Shown one piece after another: positions 17,409-27,247 of a stretch of 64,000 nt of DNA. The position numbers and the translations under genes were made by a program. The notes under the pieces are model-generated. The model saw only the letters and a program-made list of their open reading frames with translations, was not told the origin of the DNA and did not search any database. How positions within the stretch are numbered: the stretch's first letter is position 1; the number at the start of each line of letters is the position of its first letter. Source of the stretch: Clostridium thermarum (GTDB taxonomy: Bacteria > Bacillota > Clostridia > Clostridiales > Clostridiaceae); contig NZ_CP040924.1 in assembly GCF_006351925.1 (NCBI RefSeq), forward strand, positions 74,501 through 138,500, written 5' to 3'.

Positions 17409-18875
17409 ATGGAAGCAATGGATTTAAGAATGTACACAAAAAAATCAAATAAGGTTATTTTATCAATTCCTTGGATAATAAGTATTGCTGGCTTAGGCTT
17501 ATATATTTTTGGGCCAAGCAATGGGAAGACTACTTTAGCTCAGGTAGCTATTATCAGTGGGGCTGCTATTATACCGACAGTTCTCTACTTTATAAAAGGC
17601 TTCGAAGCAATTACGGCAGTGGCTCTTTCACTCTATCCTTTGGAATTATCCTTGTACTTTATATTCTCTGCTGGTGCAAAAGGTAACAGTACCACCAGTG
17701 CTATACAAGTACTTCTGATAGGTGTCTGTGTCCTGGCAATATATAGTAACACAAGGTTTGTACTTATTTATAGTGCTGTTGCAAATATAAGCATGATAGG
17801 GCTCCTAATAGCAGGATACAAGATAGATATTCCAAGTTTAATTATTGTTAATATATGCTTGACAGCTATATTATACTCTACAAAAAGTAGGCATGGGTTA
17901 ATTAAAACTATTACTCAGAAGGGCGAAGAAGGTTCTGCGCTGATTCAAAAGTTAGAGAGTACTATGGAAAAGATTAAGAAGGAAACAGCTGTGCTGACTG
18001 ATGAGATAGAAAAATCAAATAGCAATTTGTCAACTATAAGGGAATCAAGTAATTCCATCACTGCAACTGTTCAAGAGGTTTCAGCAGGGATAAGTGAAGA
18101 AGCAAAAATGGCAGGTCACATCAGTGACAGGATGGCCTTGGTAGAAAAGAAAGCTGCAGAAACTCAGACTTTCTCAGACCTTATGTCAGAGGCATCAAAG
18201 AAGGCTAATGATGTTGCAGCAGAAGGTGCTCAGAAAGTTACAGAAATGGACAAGCAGATGGGAATAATCAATACTGTGGTAACCCAGTCACTGAGTACAG
18301 TAGAAGAACTGCAGGAGAATATGGATGAGGTAAACAACTTCCTGTCAAGTATAACCAGTATCGCAGAACAAACCAATTTATTAGCTCTTAATGCGGCTAT
18401 CGAGGCAGCAAGAGCTGGAGAATCGGGAAGAGGTTTTGCTGTTGTAGCAGAAGAAGTAAGAAAGCTGGCGGAGCAGAGTGCTAGTACTGTTGTCATAATA
18501 TCAGAAATCATCAACAAGATAAAGGATAAGACAAAGCAGGTTTATGAAACTGTTCATCAAGGAACTGCAGCAGTTGAGACTGGTACGGTTATTTCCACTG
18601 ACATGAACAAGGGCTTTGAGCAAATTCTTTTGTCCTTTAAAGAAATAGATGAATATATCAACAATGAGCACAGCATGGTAAAGGATCTGAAGAATATAAT
18701 AAGTGAAATACAGAATGAGGTAGAAAATATTGCGAGCATTTCAGAGGAGCAAGCAGCTGCTGCCGAGGAGATGCTGGCTACCATTGAAGAACAAGATAAC
18801 AATATAGTGAGAGTATTTAAGGCAATGCAGGAAATTCAAAAATCCTGTGAGAACCTTGAGAACCTGACTAAGTAG
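17409..18875 (+). CDS. Methyl-accepting chemotaxis protein with polytopic membrane domain
   Basis: About 488 residues. The N-terminal 150 residues form five or six hydrophobic segments with only short loops and no large extracellular domain, so sensing is probably within or near the membrane. The cytoplasmic part is a coiled coil with the conserved hairpin tip [22 protein letters not shown], where CheA and CheW bind, and an [11 protein letters not shown] methylation-type helix. No clear HAMP domain is visible. The start at 17409 follows AGGGGG. It lies alone between a terminator and tRNA-Ser. The ligand is unknown. Confidence 0.88.
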   Translation: MEAMDLRMYTKKSNKVILSIPWIISIAGLGLYIFGPSNGKTTLAQVAIISGAAIIPTVLYFIKGFEAITAVALSLYPLELSLYFIFSAGAKGNSTTSAIQVLLIGVCVLAIYSNTRFVLIYSAVANISMIGLLIAGYKIDIPSLIIVNICLTAILYSTKSRHGLIKTITQKGEEGSALIQKLESTMEKIKKETAVLTDEIEKSNSNLSTIRESSNSITATVQEVSAGISEEAKMAGHISDRMALVEKKAAETQTFSDLMSEASKKANDVAAEGAQKVTEMDKQMGIINTVVTQSLSTVEELQENMDEVNNFLSSITSIAEQTNLLALNAAIEAARAGESGRGFAVVAEEVRKLAEQSASTVVIISEIINKIKDKTKQVYETVHQGTAAVETGTVISTDMNKGFEQILLSFKEIDEYINNEHSMVKDLKNIISEIQNEVENIASISEEQAAAAEEMLATIEEQDNNIVRVFKAMQEIQKSCENLENLTK

Positions 18876-18881
18876 TATAAT

Positions 18882-18917
18882 AACACACGTTATGAATTAC
18901 TATAACGTGTGTTTTAT
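18882..18917 (+). terminator. Terminator after the chemoreceptor gene
   Basis: AACACACGTTAT and ATAACGTGTGTT form a perfect 12-bp stem followed by TTATT. Confidence 0.85.
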
Positions 18918-18932
18918 TACTAATAATCCCTA

Positions 18933-18961
18933 TTGAACATGGTCTGGTTTTATGCTAGTAT
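18933..18961 (+). promoter_or_regulatory. Promoter of tRNA-Ser(CGA)
   Basis: TTGAAC, 17 bases and TAGTAT end 27 bases before the tRNA. Confidence 0.5.
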
Positions 18962-18988
18962 ATGTGAGAAGAGATTAATTAATACTAT

Positions 18989-19080
18989 GGAGAGATGTCC
19001 GAGTGGTCGAAGGTGCCTGCCTCGAAAACAGGTGAACGGGTAACTCCGTTCCGAGGGTTCAAATCCCTCTCTCTCCGCCA
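18989..19080 (+). tRNA. tRNA-Ser (anticodon CGA)
   Basis: A class II tRNA with acceptor GGAGAGA/TCTCTCC, a long variable arm (ACGGGTAACTCCGT), a TTCAAAT T-loop and an encoded CCA. The loop CTCGAAA places CGA as anticodon, reading UCG. The pair closing the anticodon stem is C-A (19020/19028), a mismatch also tolerated in other serine tRNAs after base modification. Confidence 0.93.
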
Positions 19081-19115
19081 GAACAGATATCATATGTGAG
19101 ATGTGGGGTATCGGA

Positions 19116-19167
19116 AAAAGGGATATGGCCTTAGCGGCGTATAACTGCTAATGTCATATTCCTTTTG
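19116..19167 (+). terminator. Terminator after tRNA-Ser(CGA)
   Basis: AAAAGGGATATG pairs with CATATTCCTTTT (one G-U), with an inner stem TTAGC/GCTAA. This is a branched hairpin. The rest of 19081-19337 shows no gene. Confidence 0.6.
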
Positions 19168-19337
19168 CTATTTGTATTAACTCCAGTGCATATAACTATA
19201 GTTTAAGAAGTTTGCTGAAATTTTAATTAAAGTTAATTGACTTTTTACTTAAATATAGTAGTATTAAAGTATGTAATAAAGAAGTTTTGTTTTTTTTATG
19301 TTATTTGGACTTATAATTGTATTATTGGGGGAATTAT

Positions 19338-20351
19338 ATGAAAAAAATTGTAACGATGTCTGACATAGCTAAAACTTTAGGAGTAAGTACAGTAACGGTT
19401 TCAAAAGCTTTAGCTGATAAAGAGGGAGTAAGCGATGAAATAAGAGCTAAAATAAAACAAGTGGCCAATGAAATGGGGTATAGGTATAATGTTGCTGCAA
19501 AATCCTTAAAAGACGGACTTACTTATAATGTTGGAATTATTATTGCAGAACGATTTATTGAAGTAGGAGTATCATTTTACTGGCAGCTCTATAAGAGGTT
19601 GGCGGATGAATTAATGAAAATAAACTATTATGCAGTATTTGAAATATTAAAGCCGTCAGAAGAGCAGACTGCTACAGAACCCAAAATGGTTATCGATAAA
19701 AAGGTTGATGGAATCATTGTTTTAGGACAGGTAGGGAAGGAATACTTCAATATGATTAAGGCTGCTTCTGTACCAGCTGTATTCATAGATTTTTATGAGA
19801 ATGACAGTACGCAAGATTTTATTATTACAGACAACTTTTACAGCATGTATATGCTGACAAATTATCTTATTGAAATGGGACATAGAGATATTGGGTTTGT
19901 CGGAAATATAAGGGCAACTAGCAGTATTCAAGATAGATACTTAGGGTATTTAAAATCCTTGATAGAGAATGATATAGACCTTGATAGATGCAAACAATGG
20001 TATATAAGTGATCGAGATGATGAAAGCGGACATGTAGATTTTGAGCTTAAAGCAAATCTCCCTACGGCTTTTGTATGCAATTGTGATAATGTAGCCTATG
20101 ATTTAATCAGAAAGTTATCTGAAAAGGGCTATAGGGTTCCAGATGATATTTCTGTAGTTGGTTTTGATAATTATTCTGTTACAGCCAATGAAAGTGTTAG
20201 GCTTACTACTGCAGAGGTTGACATGAAAGCAATGGCACATACTGCGATAGATGTTTTAATGAAAAGAATAAATAATGTAAAGGCCAAAAGAGGGATCAAG
20301 CAGGTAAGCTGTAAAATTATAATAAGAGATTCTGTTAAAAGGTTAAAGTAA
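19338..20351 (+). CDS. LacI-family transcriptional regulator
   Basis: About 337 residues. The helix-turn-helix is at the N-terminus (MSDIAKTLGVSTVTVSKAL) with the hinge helix following to about residue 60. A periplasmic-binding-protein-like effector domain fills the rest, with GFVGNI, VPDDISVVGFDNY and the usual TTAEVD segment. The start at 19338 is behind GGGGGA. It is the first gene of the mannan region and the best local candidate for its regulator, with a mannan oligosaccharide or sugar phosphate as effector. That role is inferred from position. Confidence 0.88.
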   Translation: MKKIVTMSDIAKTLGVSTVTVSKALADKEGVSDEIRAKIKQVANEMGYRYNVAAKSLKDGLTYNVGIIIAERFIEVGVSFYWQLYKRLADELMKINYYAVFEILKPSEEQTATEPKMVIDKKVDGIIVLGQVGKEYFNMIKAASVPAVFIDFYENDSTQDFIITDNFYSMYMLTNYLIEMGHRDIGFVGNIRATSSIQDRYLGYLKSLIENDIDLDRCKQWYISDRDDESGHVDFELKANLPTAFVCNCDNVAYDLIRKLSEKGYRVPDDISVVGFDNYSVTANESVRLTTAEVDMKAMAHTAIDVLMKRINNVKAKRGIKQVSCKIIIRDSVKRLK

Positions 20352-20354
20352 CTC

Positions 20355-20399
20355 AATAAGTCTAGTGTAGCAAAGCAAGTTTGCTACACTAGACTTATT
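20355..20399. terminator. Bidirectional terminator between the LacI regulator and chemoreceptor genes
   Basis: A perfect 20-bp stem (20355-20374 with 20380-20399) around the loop GCAAG, AT-rich at its outer ends, lies between convergent genes. Confidence 0.85.
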
Positions 20400-20409
20400 T
20401 ACAGATTAA

Positions 20410-22560
20410 CTAAAGCTGGAATTTCTTTATAATTTCGTTCAATTCCTTTGATTTATCGGTAAGCTTAGAAGCTAGTATAAACATTTCGCTGTTGGAAGCA
20501 GACTGTTCTTCCATGGTAGCGGATACTTCTTCTGTAGCTGCAGAATTGTCGTGTGAAATTGAAGCGATCTTATCAATGCTCTTTATTAAAATATCCTTAT
20601 CTCTTTCCAGCTTATTTATACATTCATTGGTTAATTGAACCATTGAGAGTATAGTGGAGAAAGAATCCTTAATTATGTTAAATGCATCAATAGTATTATC
20701 AACTTGTTTAAATTCGTCTTCGAAATTCCTTGTAGCTTTATTAGATATAGAAATAGACTCCTGAATGGTATTTTGTACTGTATTAATAATTTTTTGAATT
20801 TCATCTGCAGATTTTTTACTTTGCTCAGCAAGTTTTCTTACCTCATCCGCAACCACTGAAAAGCCTTTTCCGGCAGCGCCAGCTCTGGCAGCTTCTATAG
20901 CAGCATTTAAAGCCAACAGATTGGTTCTATCAGTAATTTCATTTATATTCTGTAGTATTAACAGTATACTCTTGGTACTGTGACCTAATTTGTTAATTGT
21001 TGAAGATAGCAATTCTATGGTATTTTTATTTTCCAGTGAAGAATTTTTCAAAGCATTTACTACTTCGGTTTTTTCATTAATTAATGAAAGGGTATTATTT
21101 GTTGTGGTCTGTATGTTGCTTATATTATTTATTGTCAATCCGATCTCTTTGTTAAATTGCTTGGTAAAATCTACACAATCCGATACCTCTTCAGTTTGCT
21201 TTGAAGAACCCTCTGCTATACAGTTAACGGTTTTAGAGGTTACTTCTGATGTGTCTTTTAGGGTCTGAGAAATTTCGAGTAATTGAACAGCAGCGTTGGT
21301 TGAATCTGAAGATAAACTTTTGGTTGCTCTAAGTATGGTTTTTAACTCAGAGATCATTAAGTTAAAGTTATCTGAAAGCTCATTTACTTCGTAGATGTTA
21401 GATTCATTCAAAGTAGCAGTAAAGTTACCGCAGGCAAGTTCTCTTGTTGTATTTATCATTTCCCTTAGAGGTTTTGTTATGTTCTTACTCAAAATAGTAA
21501 TGGTGAAAACAGAAACAAATAACACTACAAATATTATGACTAGATTTATCAACCCTATTTTTATTGCACTGGAGGAGAGTTCAGCCTTTGGAACCAAGGC
21601 TATGAATTTCCAGCCTGTACTTTCTGAAGTTTCATATACAACAAACATTTCCTTGCCTCCGATTTTGGTGGTAAAGTTACCGCTGGGATTATTGCTGACA
21701 GTTTGGAAATATTTTTCTGTTTCTTTATCCTTGGGTTTAGGTTCATTTTTATCGGCAATAATATAGCCGTCATTGTCCACAACTTTAACATAACCGGTTT
21801 TTCCAAGAACTATGCTGTTTATAGTATCTTGTAACTTATTAACCGGTACATTTATTTTTAATATACCGACCTCATGAGTTAGATTGTAGTACAGCATCCG
21901 TACATTACTAATATAGATAGTGGAGTCCCCTTTAGTTAATATTGTTTCATTATGTAGGGGAAGCCAAATGGACTTTCCTTTTGCATTTTTTGCCTCTTCG
22001 TACCAAGGTTCTTTTTTAGCTAATTCAAGCTTCTCGTCTGTTATGGCAGTGTTGCCTATAGTGGAGAAAGAGTTTCCATGCTCATTATATATGGTTACTG
22101 AATTAGTGTGATTACCTTGATCTCTTGGAGTTAGAAAATCTATCCTATCCTTTATTTGTTTCATTTCATTAAAGCTAATTTTTTCTTTTTTTGATAAGAG
22201 CTTTAGAAGGTTGCTATCACCCATTATTTGCTTAGACGTGGTTTCTATATTAGAGCTAAGTAAGTCAACATAGTTCATATTTTGAACCAATAATTGCTTG
22301 GCAGTAGATTTAAAGTCTTCTTCTACTTTGTTCTTAATCATTCCAAAGGTAATTATACTGGATGACAACAGGGAGATTATTAAAATGGAACTGCAGGAGT
22401 ATACTATCTTTTTAAATATGCTATGTTTAGTACTTTTAAAGCTATCACTTAACTTTACTCCTGGTGAAGATTGATTTAGTTGCCCCTTACGTGACTCCTT
22501 TTTGTTATTAAAAAAGTAAGATGAAAGGAGAGAGTAAGTTTTGCTTTTTTTCAAAAACAT
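20410..22560 (-). CDS. Methyl-accepting chemotaxis protein with Cache sensor domain
   Basis: About 716 residues from the ATG at 22560 (AGGTGGTG upstream). An N-terminal cytoplasmic tail of about 45 residues leads to a membrane segment ([19 protein letters not shown]). An extracellular dCache-type domain of about 280 residues follows, with [14 protein letters not shown] and [19 protein letters not shown]. Then come a second membrane segment, a HAMP domain ([12 protein letters not shown]) and the signalling coiled coil with the tip [21 protein letters not shown]. The position between the LacI regulator and the sugar importer suggests a mannan-derived or sugar signal, but Cache domains mostly bind amino acids or organic acids, so this is only a lead. 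Confidence 0.88.
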   Translation of the reverse strand: MFLKKSKTYSLLSSYFFNNKKESRKGQLNQSSPGVKLSDSFKSTKHSIFKKIVYSCSSILIISLLSSSIITFGMIKNKVEEDFKSTAKQLLVQNMNYVDLLSSNIETTSKQIMGDSNLLKLLSKKEKISFNEMKQIKDRIDFLTPRDQGNHTNSVTIYNEHGNSFSTIGNTAITDEKLELAKKEPWYEEAKNAKGKSIWLPLHNETILTKGDSTIYISNVRMLYYNLTHEVGILKINVPVNKLQDTINSIVLGKTGYVKVVDNDGYIIADKNEPKPKDKETEKYFQTVSNNPSGNFTTKIGGKEMFVVYETSESTGWKFIALVPKAELSSSAIKIGLINLVIIFVVLFVSVFTITILSKNITKPLREMINTTRELACGNFTATLNESNIYEVNELSDNFNLMISELKTILRATKSLSSDSTNAAVQLLEISQTLKDTSEVTSKTVNCIAEGSSKQTEEVSDCVDFTKQFNKEIGLTINNISNIQTTTNNTLSLINEKTEVVNALKNSSLENKNTIELLSSTINKLGHSTKSILLILQNINEITDRTNLLALNAAIEAARAGAAGKGFSVVADEVRKLAEQSKKSADEIQKIINTVQNTIQESISISNKATRNFEDEFKQVDNTIDAFNIIKDSFSTILSMVQLTNECINKLERDKDILIKSIDKIASISHDNSAATEEVSATMEEQSASNSEMFILASKLTDKSKELNEIIKKFQL

Positions 22561-22691
22561 AAAAACACCACCTATTAAAATAGTTAATATCAGTCCGGCT
22601 AAATAACTACAGTAATACAAAACAAATATCTAAGTAAAATTAGCTAATAGATAACTTAAATTATATATATAATATCATAATAATAGACTTG

Positions 22692-22740
22692 TGTAAACGT
22701 TAATATCACATTTATATTGTTTGTAATGGAAACGCGGTTA
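22692..22740. promoter_or_regulatory. Two cre/LacI-type operator candidates
   Basis: TGTAAACGTTAATA (22692-22705) and TGGAAACGCGGTTA (22727-22740) resemble the catabolite-responsive element TGNAANCGNNNNCA with the central CG. They lie in the 455-base gap between the divergent chemoreceptor and importer genes, 190-240 bases before the importer promoter. The rest of the gap is AT-rich with no gene. Confidence 0.4.
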
Positions 22741-22930
22741 AGAAAAGGAAAGTTATAATGAAATGTAATTACTTAATATAAATATACAAAAAATATTAAT
22801 TGTGTTCTTAAAATGGTTTTGTAATATTTCTTTTAATAACTGCTGATTAAGCGGTTATACTGTATTATAAAGGAAGTTTAGAACTTTAAATATATCCAAT
22901 GACGTGAGAGGAAATATTTAAAAAATACAC

Positions 22931-22959
22931 TTGACAACCACATATTGAAAACGTATAAT
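22931..22959 (+). promoter_or_regulatory. Consensus promoter of the mannan importer, overlapped by an operator-like box
   Basis: TTGACA, exactly 17 bases and TATAAT give a perfect consensus promoter. The box TGAAAACGTATAAT (22946-22959) overlaps its -10 element and has the centre AAACG typical of CcpA and LacI-family operators. The same TTGAAAACGT occurs at the GH26 promoter. A perfect promoter needs strong repression, and the box is suitably placed. Confidence 0.75.
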
Positions 22960-23015
22960 ATAATTAAGATAAACGATAACTTAAAAATAAATTAAATTGT
23001 TAAGGGGGATTTAAC

Positions 23016-24341
23016 ATGAGAACAAAAAAACTTATGTCATTGGTAATGGTACTAATGGTTGTGTCAGTCGGATTTATAGGTTGTAAAAAAGATGATGGGG
23101 GACAAGTTACTGACACAAATACTCCGGTTGAAACTAGTTCTCCAGAAGAAGGAACAAAATTAGAAGGAACTATTACTGTACTTACTCACAGAACAGATAT
23201 GACAGAAATATTCCAGCAATACAAAGAAAAATTTGAGTCGCAGCATCCTGGAACAACCATTAATTTTGAGGCTGTAACTGACTATCAGAACACTCTTTCA
23301 ACAAGAATGTCTACCAAGGACTATGGTGATGTTCTTATGATGCCAGCTAACATAACAAAGGACAAGTTCAAAGATTTCTATCTTCCACTGGGAACAAAAG
23401 AAGAGCTATCCCAGAAATATAACTATCTTGATAACTTTGAATATGAAGGAACAGTTTACGGTATAGCAACTGGTGCAAATGCTATGGGAGTTGTTTACAA
23501 CGATAAGGTTTTGAAGGATGCAGGTGTAACTAGTATTCCTACAAACCATGATGAATTTATGGCTGCGCTTAAGGCCATAAAGGAAAAGACTCCTGGTGTA
23601 ATCCCTCTATATACTAACTATGTTGCAGACTGGTCATTCGGAAACTATGTTAACGGATCACAGACAGGTATTTCTGGTGATGATGATTACATGAACAAAA
23701 TGATTTACAGTAAGAGCGAGTTTTTACCAGGTTCAGCTACTTATACTGCTTTAAAGTGGTTACATGATGCTGTTAAGGGAGGATATGTAGAGGATGACCC
23801 AATGACTTCTGATTGGGAATGGTCAAAACAAGCAATGGCTGATAATAAGATCGGTTTCATGGTATTGGGATCATGGGCTGTTGGGCAGATGAAAGCTCTA
23901 TCAAGTACTCCTGAAAATGTTAAGTTTATGCCATATCCAGCACGTAAGGATGGAAAGGCATATATGTCTCTTGGTCCAGACTATGGTATGGGTATAAATA
24001 TAAATACAAAAAACCCTGAGTTGGCAAAAGCCTTCCTTGAATTCTTTGTTAATGAATATCCAAATAATTCTGATATGATTTCTGCGGTTAAAGGTGCTGA
24101 ACTACCTGATTTCTTAAAGGATGTTGACGGTGTTGTGTTGTTTGAAAATAAACCTGGAGACTCTCAAACAACTAAGGATTTAGACCAAGTACAGAAAGAA
24201 TCTTTAATAGCTCTTTGGGATGGTAAGTGGGTAAAGACTGTTGTTGAAATAGGCTTAGGAAACTCAGATAAAACTTTCGATGAATACATGACTGAACTAA
24301 ATGCTGCCTGGGTTAAAGGGATTGAGTCATTAGGCAAATAG
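23016..24341 (+). CDS. Sugar ABC transporter substrate-binding lipoprotein (family 1)
   Basis: The 441-residue protein has a lipoprotein signal peptide with lipobox FIGC (Cys23), then an acidic Thr/Pro-rich linker and a type-1 solute-binding fold (EGTVYGIATGANAMGVVYND, WEWSKQAMADNKIGFMVLG). It should bind manno-oligosaccharides outside the cell and hand them to the two permeases downstream. No ATPase gene lies in the locus, so a shared MsmK/MsiK-type ATPase encoded elsewhere must energise it. A terminator-like hairpin follows directly and should make this protein more abundant than the permeases. Confidence 0.88.
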   Translation: MRTKKLMSLVMVLMVVSVGFIGCKKDDGGQVTDTNTPVETSSPEEGTKLEGTITVLTHRTDMTEIFQQYKEKFESQHPGTTINFEAVTDYQNTLSTRMSTKDYGDVLMMPANITKDKFKDFYLPLGTKEELSQKYNYLDNFEYEGTVYGIATGANAMGVVYNDKVLKDAGVTSIPTNHDEFMAALKAIKEKTPGVIPLYTNYVADWSFGNYVNGSQTGISGDDDYMNKMIYSKSEFLPGSATYTALKWLHDAVKGGYVEDDPMTSDWEWSKQAMADNKIGFMVLGSWAVGQMKALSSTPENVKFMPYPARKDGKAYMSLGPDYGMGININTKNPELAKAFLEFFVNEYPNNSDMISAVKGAELPDFLKDVDGVVLFENKPGDSQTTKDLDQVQKESLIALWDGKWVKTVVEIGLGNSDKTFDEYMTELNAAWVKGIESLGK

Positions 24342-24373
24342 TTTACGCCACTGATGTAAAGCTAGAAAATGGA

Positions 24374-24404
24374 AATACGGTATGGTATTCATACCGTATT
24401 TTTT
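24374..24404 (+). terminator. Intra-operon hairpin after the binding-protein gene
   Basis: AATACGGTATG and CATACCGTATT form an 11-bp stem with six T residues following. Placed 32 bases after the binding-protein stop and 22 bases before the first permease gene, it should be a partial terminator or 3'-end stabiliser. Confidence 0.75.
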
Positions 24405-24425
24405 ATAAAAAGAGAGGATGATTTT

Positions 24426-25337
24426 ATGGAAGGGAATAGAAGTAGAAGAAAGTTTTCGTTTTCGTCATTACCGTATAAGAAGCAAAAGATTGTAATATCA
24501 GTAGTTTTTTTATTTGTACCAATGCTATTACTGTTAACCTTCACTTATCTGCCGGCCACCACCATGTTTAAGTATGCCTTAACAGACTGGGATGGTATTA
24601 GTAAGACTTATAACTACGTAGGATTAAAGAATTTTAACACTATATTTGCGGACCCAAAGAAATACTTTGAACCTATGAGAGTTAGCATATATTATTTTAT
24701 AGCTTCTTTTGTCCAAATTGCATTGGCTGTTATTTTAGCTTACTTAATAAGCTTTAAAACAAAGTTTTCTAACATTTTTAAAGGAGTATACTTTTTTCCC
24801 TCTTTAATAAACAGTGTTGCCATAAGCTTTATATTTATATTTTTCTTCCAGCCCAACGGTACCTTTGATAGTATTTTGAAGTTGCTGGGTTTAGAAGGCG
24901 CTATAAGATTCTGGTTAAGAGATCCTAAGATTATAAATATATCCTTGGCTTCTGTTTCCGTATGGAGATATGTTGGACAAAACATAGTTATGTTCTCAGC
25001 TGCTATGCAGTCTATTTCGCCTGATATTTTAGAAGCAGCAGAAGTAGATGGGGCTAACGAATTTCAAAAGCTTATCCATATAATAATTCCTGGAATATCA
25101 AAGATTATGGGATTACTTTTATTTTTGTCCATTTCTGGTTCTCTCCAGGCATTTGAAACACCGTATATAATGACCGGTGGTGGAAATGGAAGTATGACTT
25201 ATGTAATTCAGGTTGTTAATATAGCGTTCCAAAATCACAGAGTTGGACTTGCATCAGCACTAGCACTTATTTTGCTTTTTATTTGTATTATATTAGCCGT
25301 AATACGAAAACTTATTTTTGGAAGAAAGGAGGCATAA
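24426..25337 (+). CDS. Sugar ABC transporter permease (MalF-type)
   Basis: About 303 residues from the ATG behind AGAGAGGA, with six predicted membrane helices. It carries the EAA loop of the family (ILEAAEVDGANEFQKLIHIIIPGI, about residues 200-225), which contacts the ATPase. It pairs with the next gene, whose frame begins four bases after this stop with its own GGAGG. The predicted substrate is an oligosaccharide from mannan, judged from the enzymes downstream. Confidence 0.9.
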   Translation: MEGNRSRRKFSFSSLPYKKQKIVISVVFLFVPMLLLLTFTYLPATTMFKYALTDWDGISKTYNYVGLKNFNTIFADPKKYFEPMRVSIYYFIASFVQIALAVILAYLISFKTKFSNIFKGVYFFPSLINSVAISFIFIFFFQPNGTFDSILKLLGLEGAIRFWLRDPKIINISLASVSVWRYVGQNIVMFSAAMQSISPDILEAAEVDGANEFQKLIHIIIPGISKIMGLLLFLSISGSLQAFETPYIMTGGGNGSMTYVIQVVNIAFQNHRVGLASALALILLFICIILAVIRKLIFGRKEA

Positions 25338-25341
25338 TTTT

Positions 25342-26187
25342 ATGGCAAGAAAGTTAACTCCAAAAGAGAAGATTCATAGGGCACTTAAGTATGCTGTATT
25401 AGTATTTATGCTGTTTATATTTATCATACCTATATTAGTAGTTTTTTTTGCAGCTTTCAAAACCAGAGAAGAATTTGCTACTACAGGCGTACTAACTATG
25501 CCAAGCAGTTTCTTAAATTTCGATAACTTTGCTGAATATATAAAGAAGGCAAACTTGCTCAGAGGATTTAAAAATACATTTATTATAATGGTTTTTTCTC
25601 TGTTTGGTTCAGTAATGACGGGTTCAATGAGTGCTTTCATTTTCAGTAGGTTTAAATCCAAGGTCAGCAACTTTGCTAATAACTTATTCTTATTGGCGGC
25701 AATTATTCCCGGTATAACTACCACAGTTGCCACCTTCCAGATAGTATCAAAGTTAGGTATGTTCAATACCAGATTGGCACCTATAGTTTTATACTTTGGT
25801 ACAGATGTTATGTCGATTTATATTTTCTTGCAGTTCCTTGAAAATATTTCGGTTTCATTAGATGAATCAGCTATTATAGATGGTGCTAACTATTTTCAAA
25901 TATTCTTTAAAATTATTATGCCACTACTGAAGCCTGCGGTCATAACAGTAGTAGTAATCAAGGGAATAGGTATATACAATGATTTCTATACTCCGTTCCT
26001 TTATACGCCAAAGCAGGAGTTATTGACAATATCTACTACTTTATATAATTTCAAAGGACCTTTTGGTTCACGCTGGGATATTATATGCGCTGGTATAGTT
26101 ATTATAATAATTCCTACCTTAATAACCTTCTTATTATTGCAAAGTCGTATTTACAACGGATTAGCAGCTGGTTCAGTAAAAGAATAA
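25342..26187 (+). CDS. Sugar ABC transporter permease (MalG-type)
   Basis: About 281 residues from the ATG at 25342 behind GGAGG, with six membrane helices and the EAA loop LDESAIIDGANYFQIFFKIIMPLLKP. The C-terminal SRIYNGLAAGSVKE tail is typical of MalG-like partners. It forms the importer with the preceding two genes. The GH130 gene starts 30 bases later with an AGGAGA site. Confidence 0.9.
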   Translation: MARKLTPKEKIHRALKYAVLVFMLFIFIIPILVVFFAAFKTREEFATTGVLTMPSSFLNFDNFAEYIKKANLLRGFKNTFIIMVFSLFGSVMTGSMSAFIFSRFKSKVSNFANNLFLLAAIIPGITTTVATFQIVSKLGMFNTRLAPIVLYFGTDVMSIYIFLQFLENISVSLDESAIIDGANYFQIFFKIIMPLLKPAVITVVVIKGIGIYNDFYTPFLYTPKQELLTISTTLYNFKGPFGSRWDIICAGIVIIIIPTLITFLLLQSRIYNGLAAGSVKE

Positions 26188-26217
26188 CTTTAATTTTAGG
26201 TAAAAGGAGAGTATACA

Positions 26218-27234
26218 ATGAGTAGAATTATAGGAGAAAGTTTATCCAATATACCATGGCAGGACAAGCCAAAGGGCTTTACCGGACCAATGTGGCGTCA
26301 TACAGAAAACCCGATAATTGGACGTAACCCGGTAAAGGGGGTAGCCAGAATTTTCAATAGTGCCGTTGTTCCTTATGAAGGAGAATTTATTGGAGTATTC
26401 CGTGGAGAAACAATTAACGGAAGACCTCATATATATTTGGGGAGAAGTAAGGATGCCATACACTGGAACTTTGAAGAAGAGAAAGTTCAGTTTGTAGATG
26501 AAGAAGGAAAGCCATATCAACCTTTATATGCCTATGATCCAAGACTGGTTAAAGTAGAAGACGCATACTATATAATCTGGTGCGGAGACTTTAACGGTGC
26601 TTCAATCGGTCTTGCAAAGACAACTGATTTTAAGACTTTTGTACGTTTAGAAAATCCATTTTTACCTTTCAATAGAAATGGAGTGCTATTCCCGCGTAAG
26701 GTAAATGGTAAGTATTTAATGTTATCAAGGCCAAGTGATAGTGGACATACTCCTTTTGGTGATATTATGTTAAGCCAAAGCCCAGATTTAAAATATTGGG
26801 GAGAGCACAGAATTGTTATGCAAAGAGGAGGTTCAGGATGGTGGCAGACCGTTAAGATTGGATGTGGTGCTGCACCAATTGAATTGGACGATGGATGGTT
26901 AATATTCTACCATGGTGTTACCGGTACTTGCAATGGACTAGTTTACTCTATGAGCGCTGCAATATTAGATAAAGATAATCCATCAAAAGTGATATACCGT
27001 GCTGGAAGCTTTATGTTAACTCCTGAAGAGTGGTATGAAGAAAGAGGTTTTGTTCCAAATGTGGTATTCCCATGTGCTGCCTTATGTGATGCGGAAACTG
27101 GTAGAATAGCTGTTTACTATGGTGCAGCAGATACCTATGTTGCTGTAGCTTATACAACTGTAGAAGAAACCGTTAAGTTTATTAAAGAACACAATGAGCT
27201 GGTGGGCTTAGATGGTACAGACGGAAGGATGTAG
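26218..27234 (+). CDS. GH130 beta-1,4-manno-oligosaccharide phosphorylase (GH130_2-like)
   Basis: The 338-residue five-bladed propeller enzyme has no signal peptide, so it is cytoplasmic. The catalytic acid is expected to be Asp107 in AYDPRLVKVED, and phosphate-binding residues should be in the GRNPVKGVARIFNSA, RPSD and YYGAADTY regions. Enzymes of this subgroup remove mannose from the non-reducing end of mannan oligomers with phosphate, giving mannose-1-phosphate and saving ATP. The subgroup is judged from length and the SNIPWQDKP...NPIIGRNP start; related members act on mannosyl-N-acetylglucosamine. The locus favours manno-oligosaccharides. Confidence 0.82.
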   Translation: MSRIIGESLSNIPWQDKPKGFTGPMWRHTENPIIGRNPVKGVARIFNSAVVPYEGEFIGVFRGETINGRPHIYLGRSKDAIHWNFEEEKVQFVDEEGKPYQPLYAYDPRLVKVEDAYYIIWCGDFNGASIGLAKTTDFKTFVRLENPFLPFNRNGVLFPRKVNGKYLMLSRPSDSGHTPFGDIMLSQSPDLKYWGEHRIVMQRGGSGWWQTVKIGCGAAPIELDDGWLIFYHGVTGTCNGLVYSMSAAILDKDNPSKVIYRAGSFMLTPEEWYEERGFVPNVVFPCAALCDAETGRIAVYYGAADTYVAVAYTTVEETVKFIKEHNELVGLDGTDGRM

Positions 27235-27247
27235 AGGGAGTTATATT

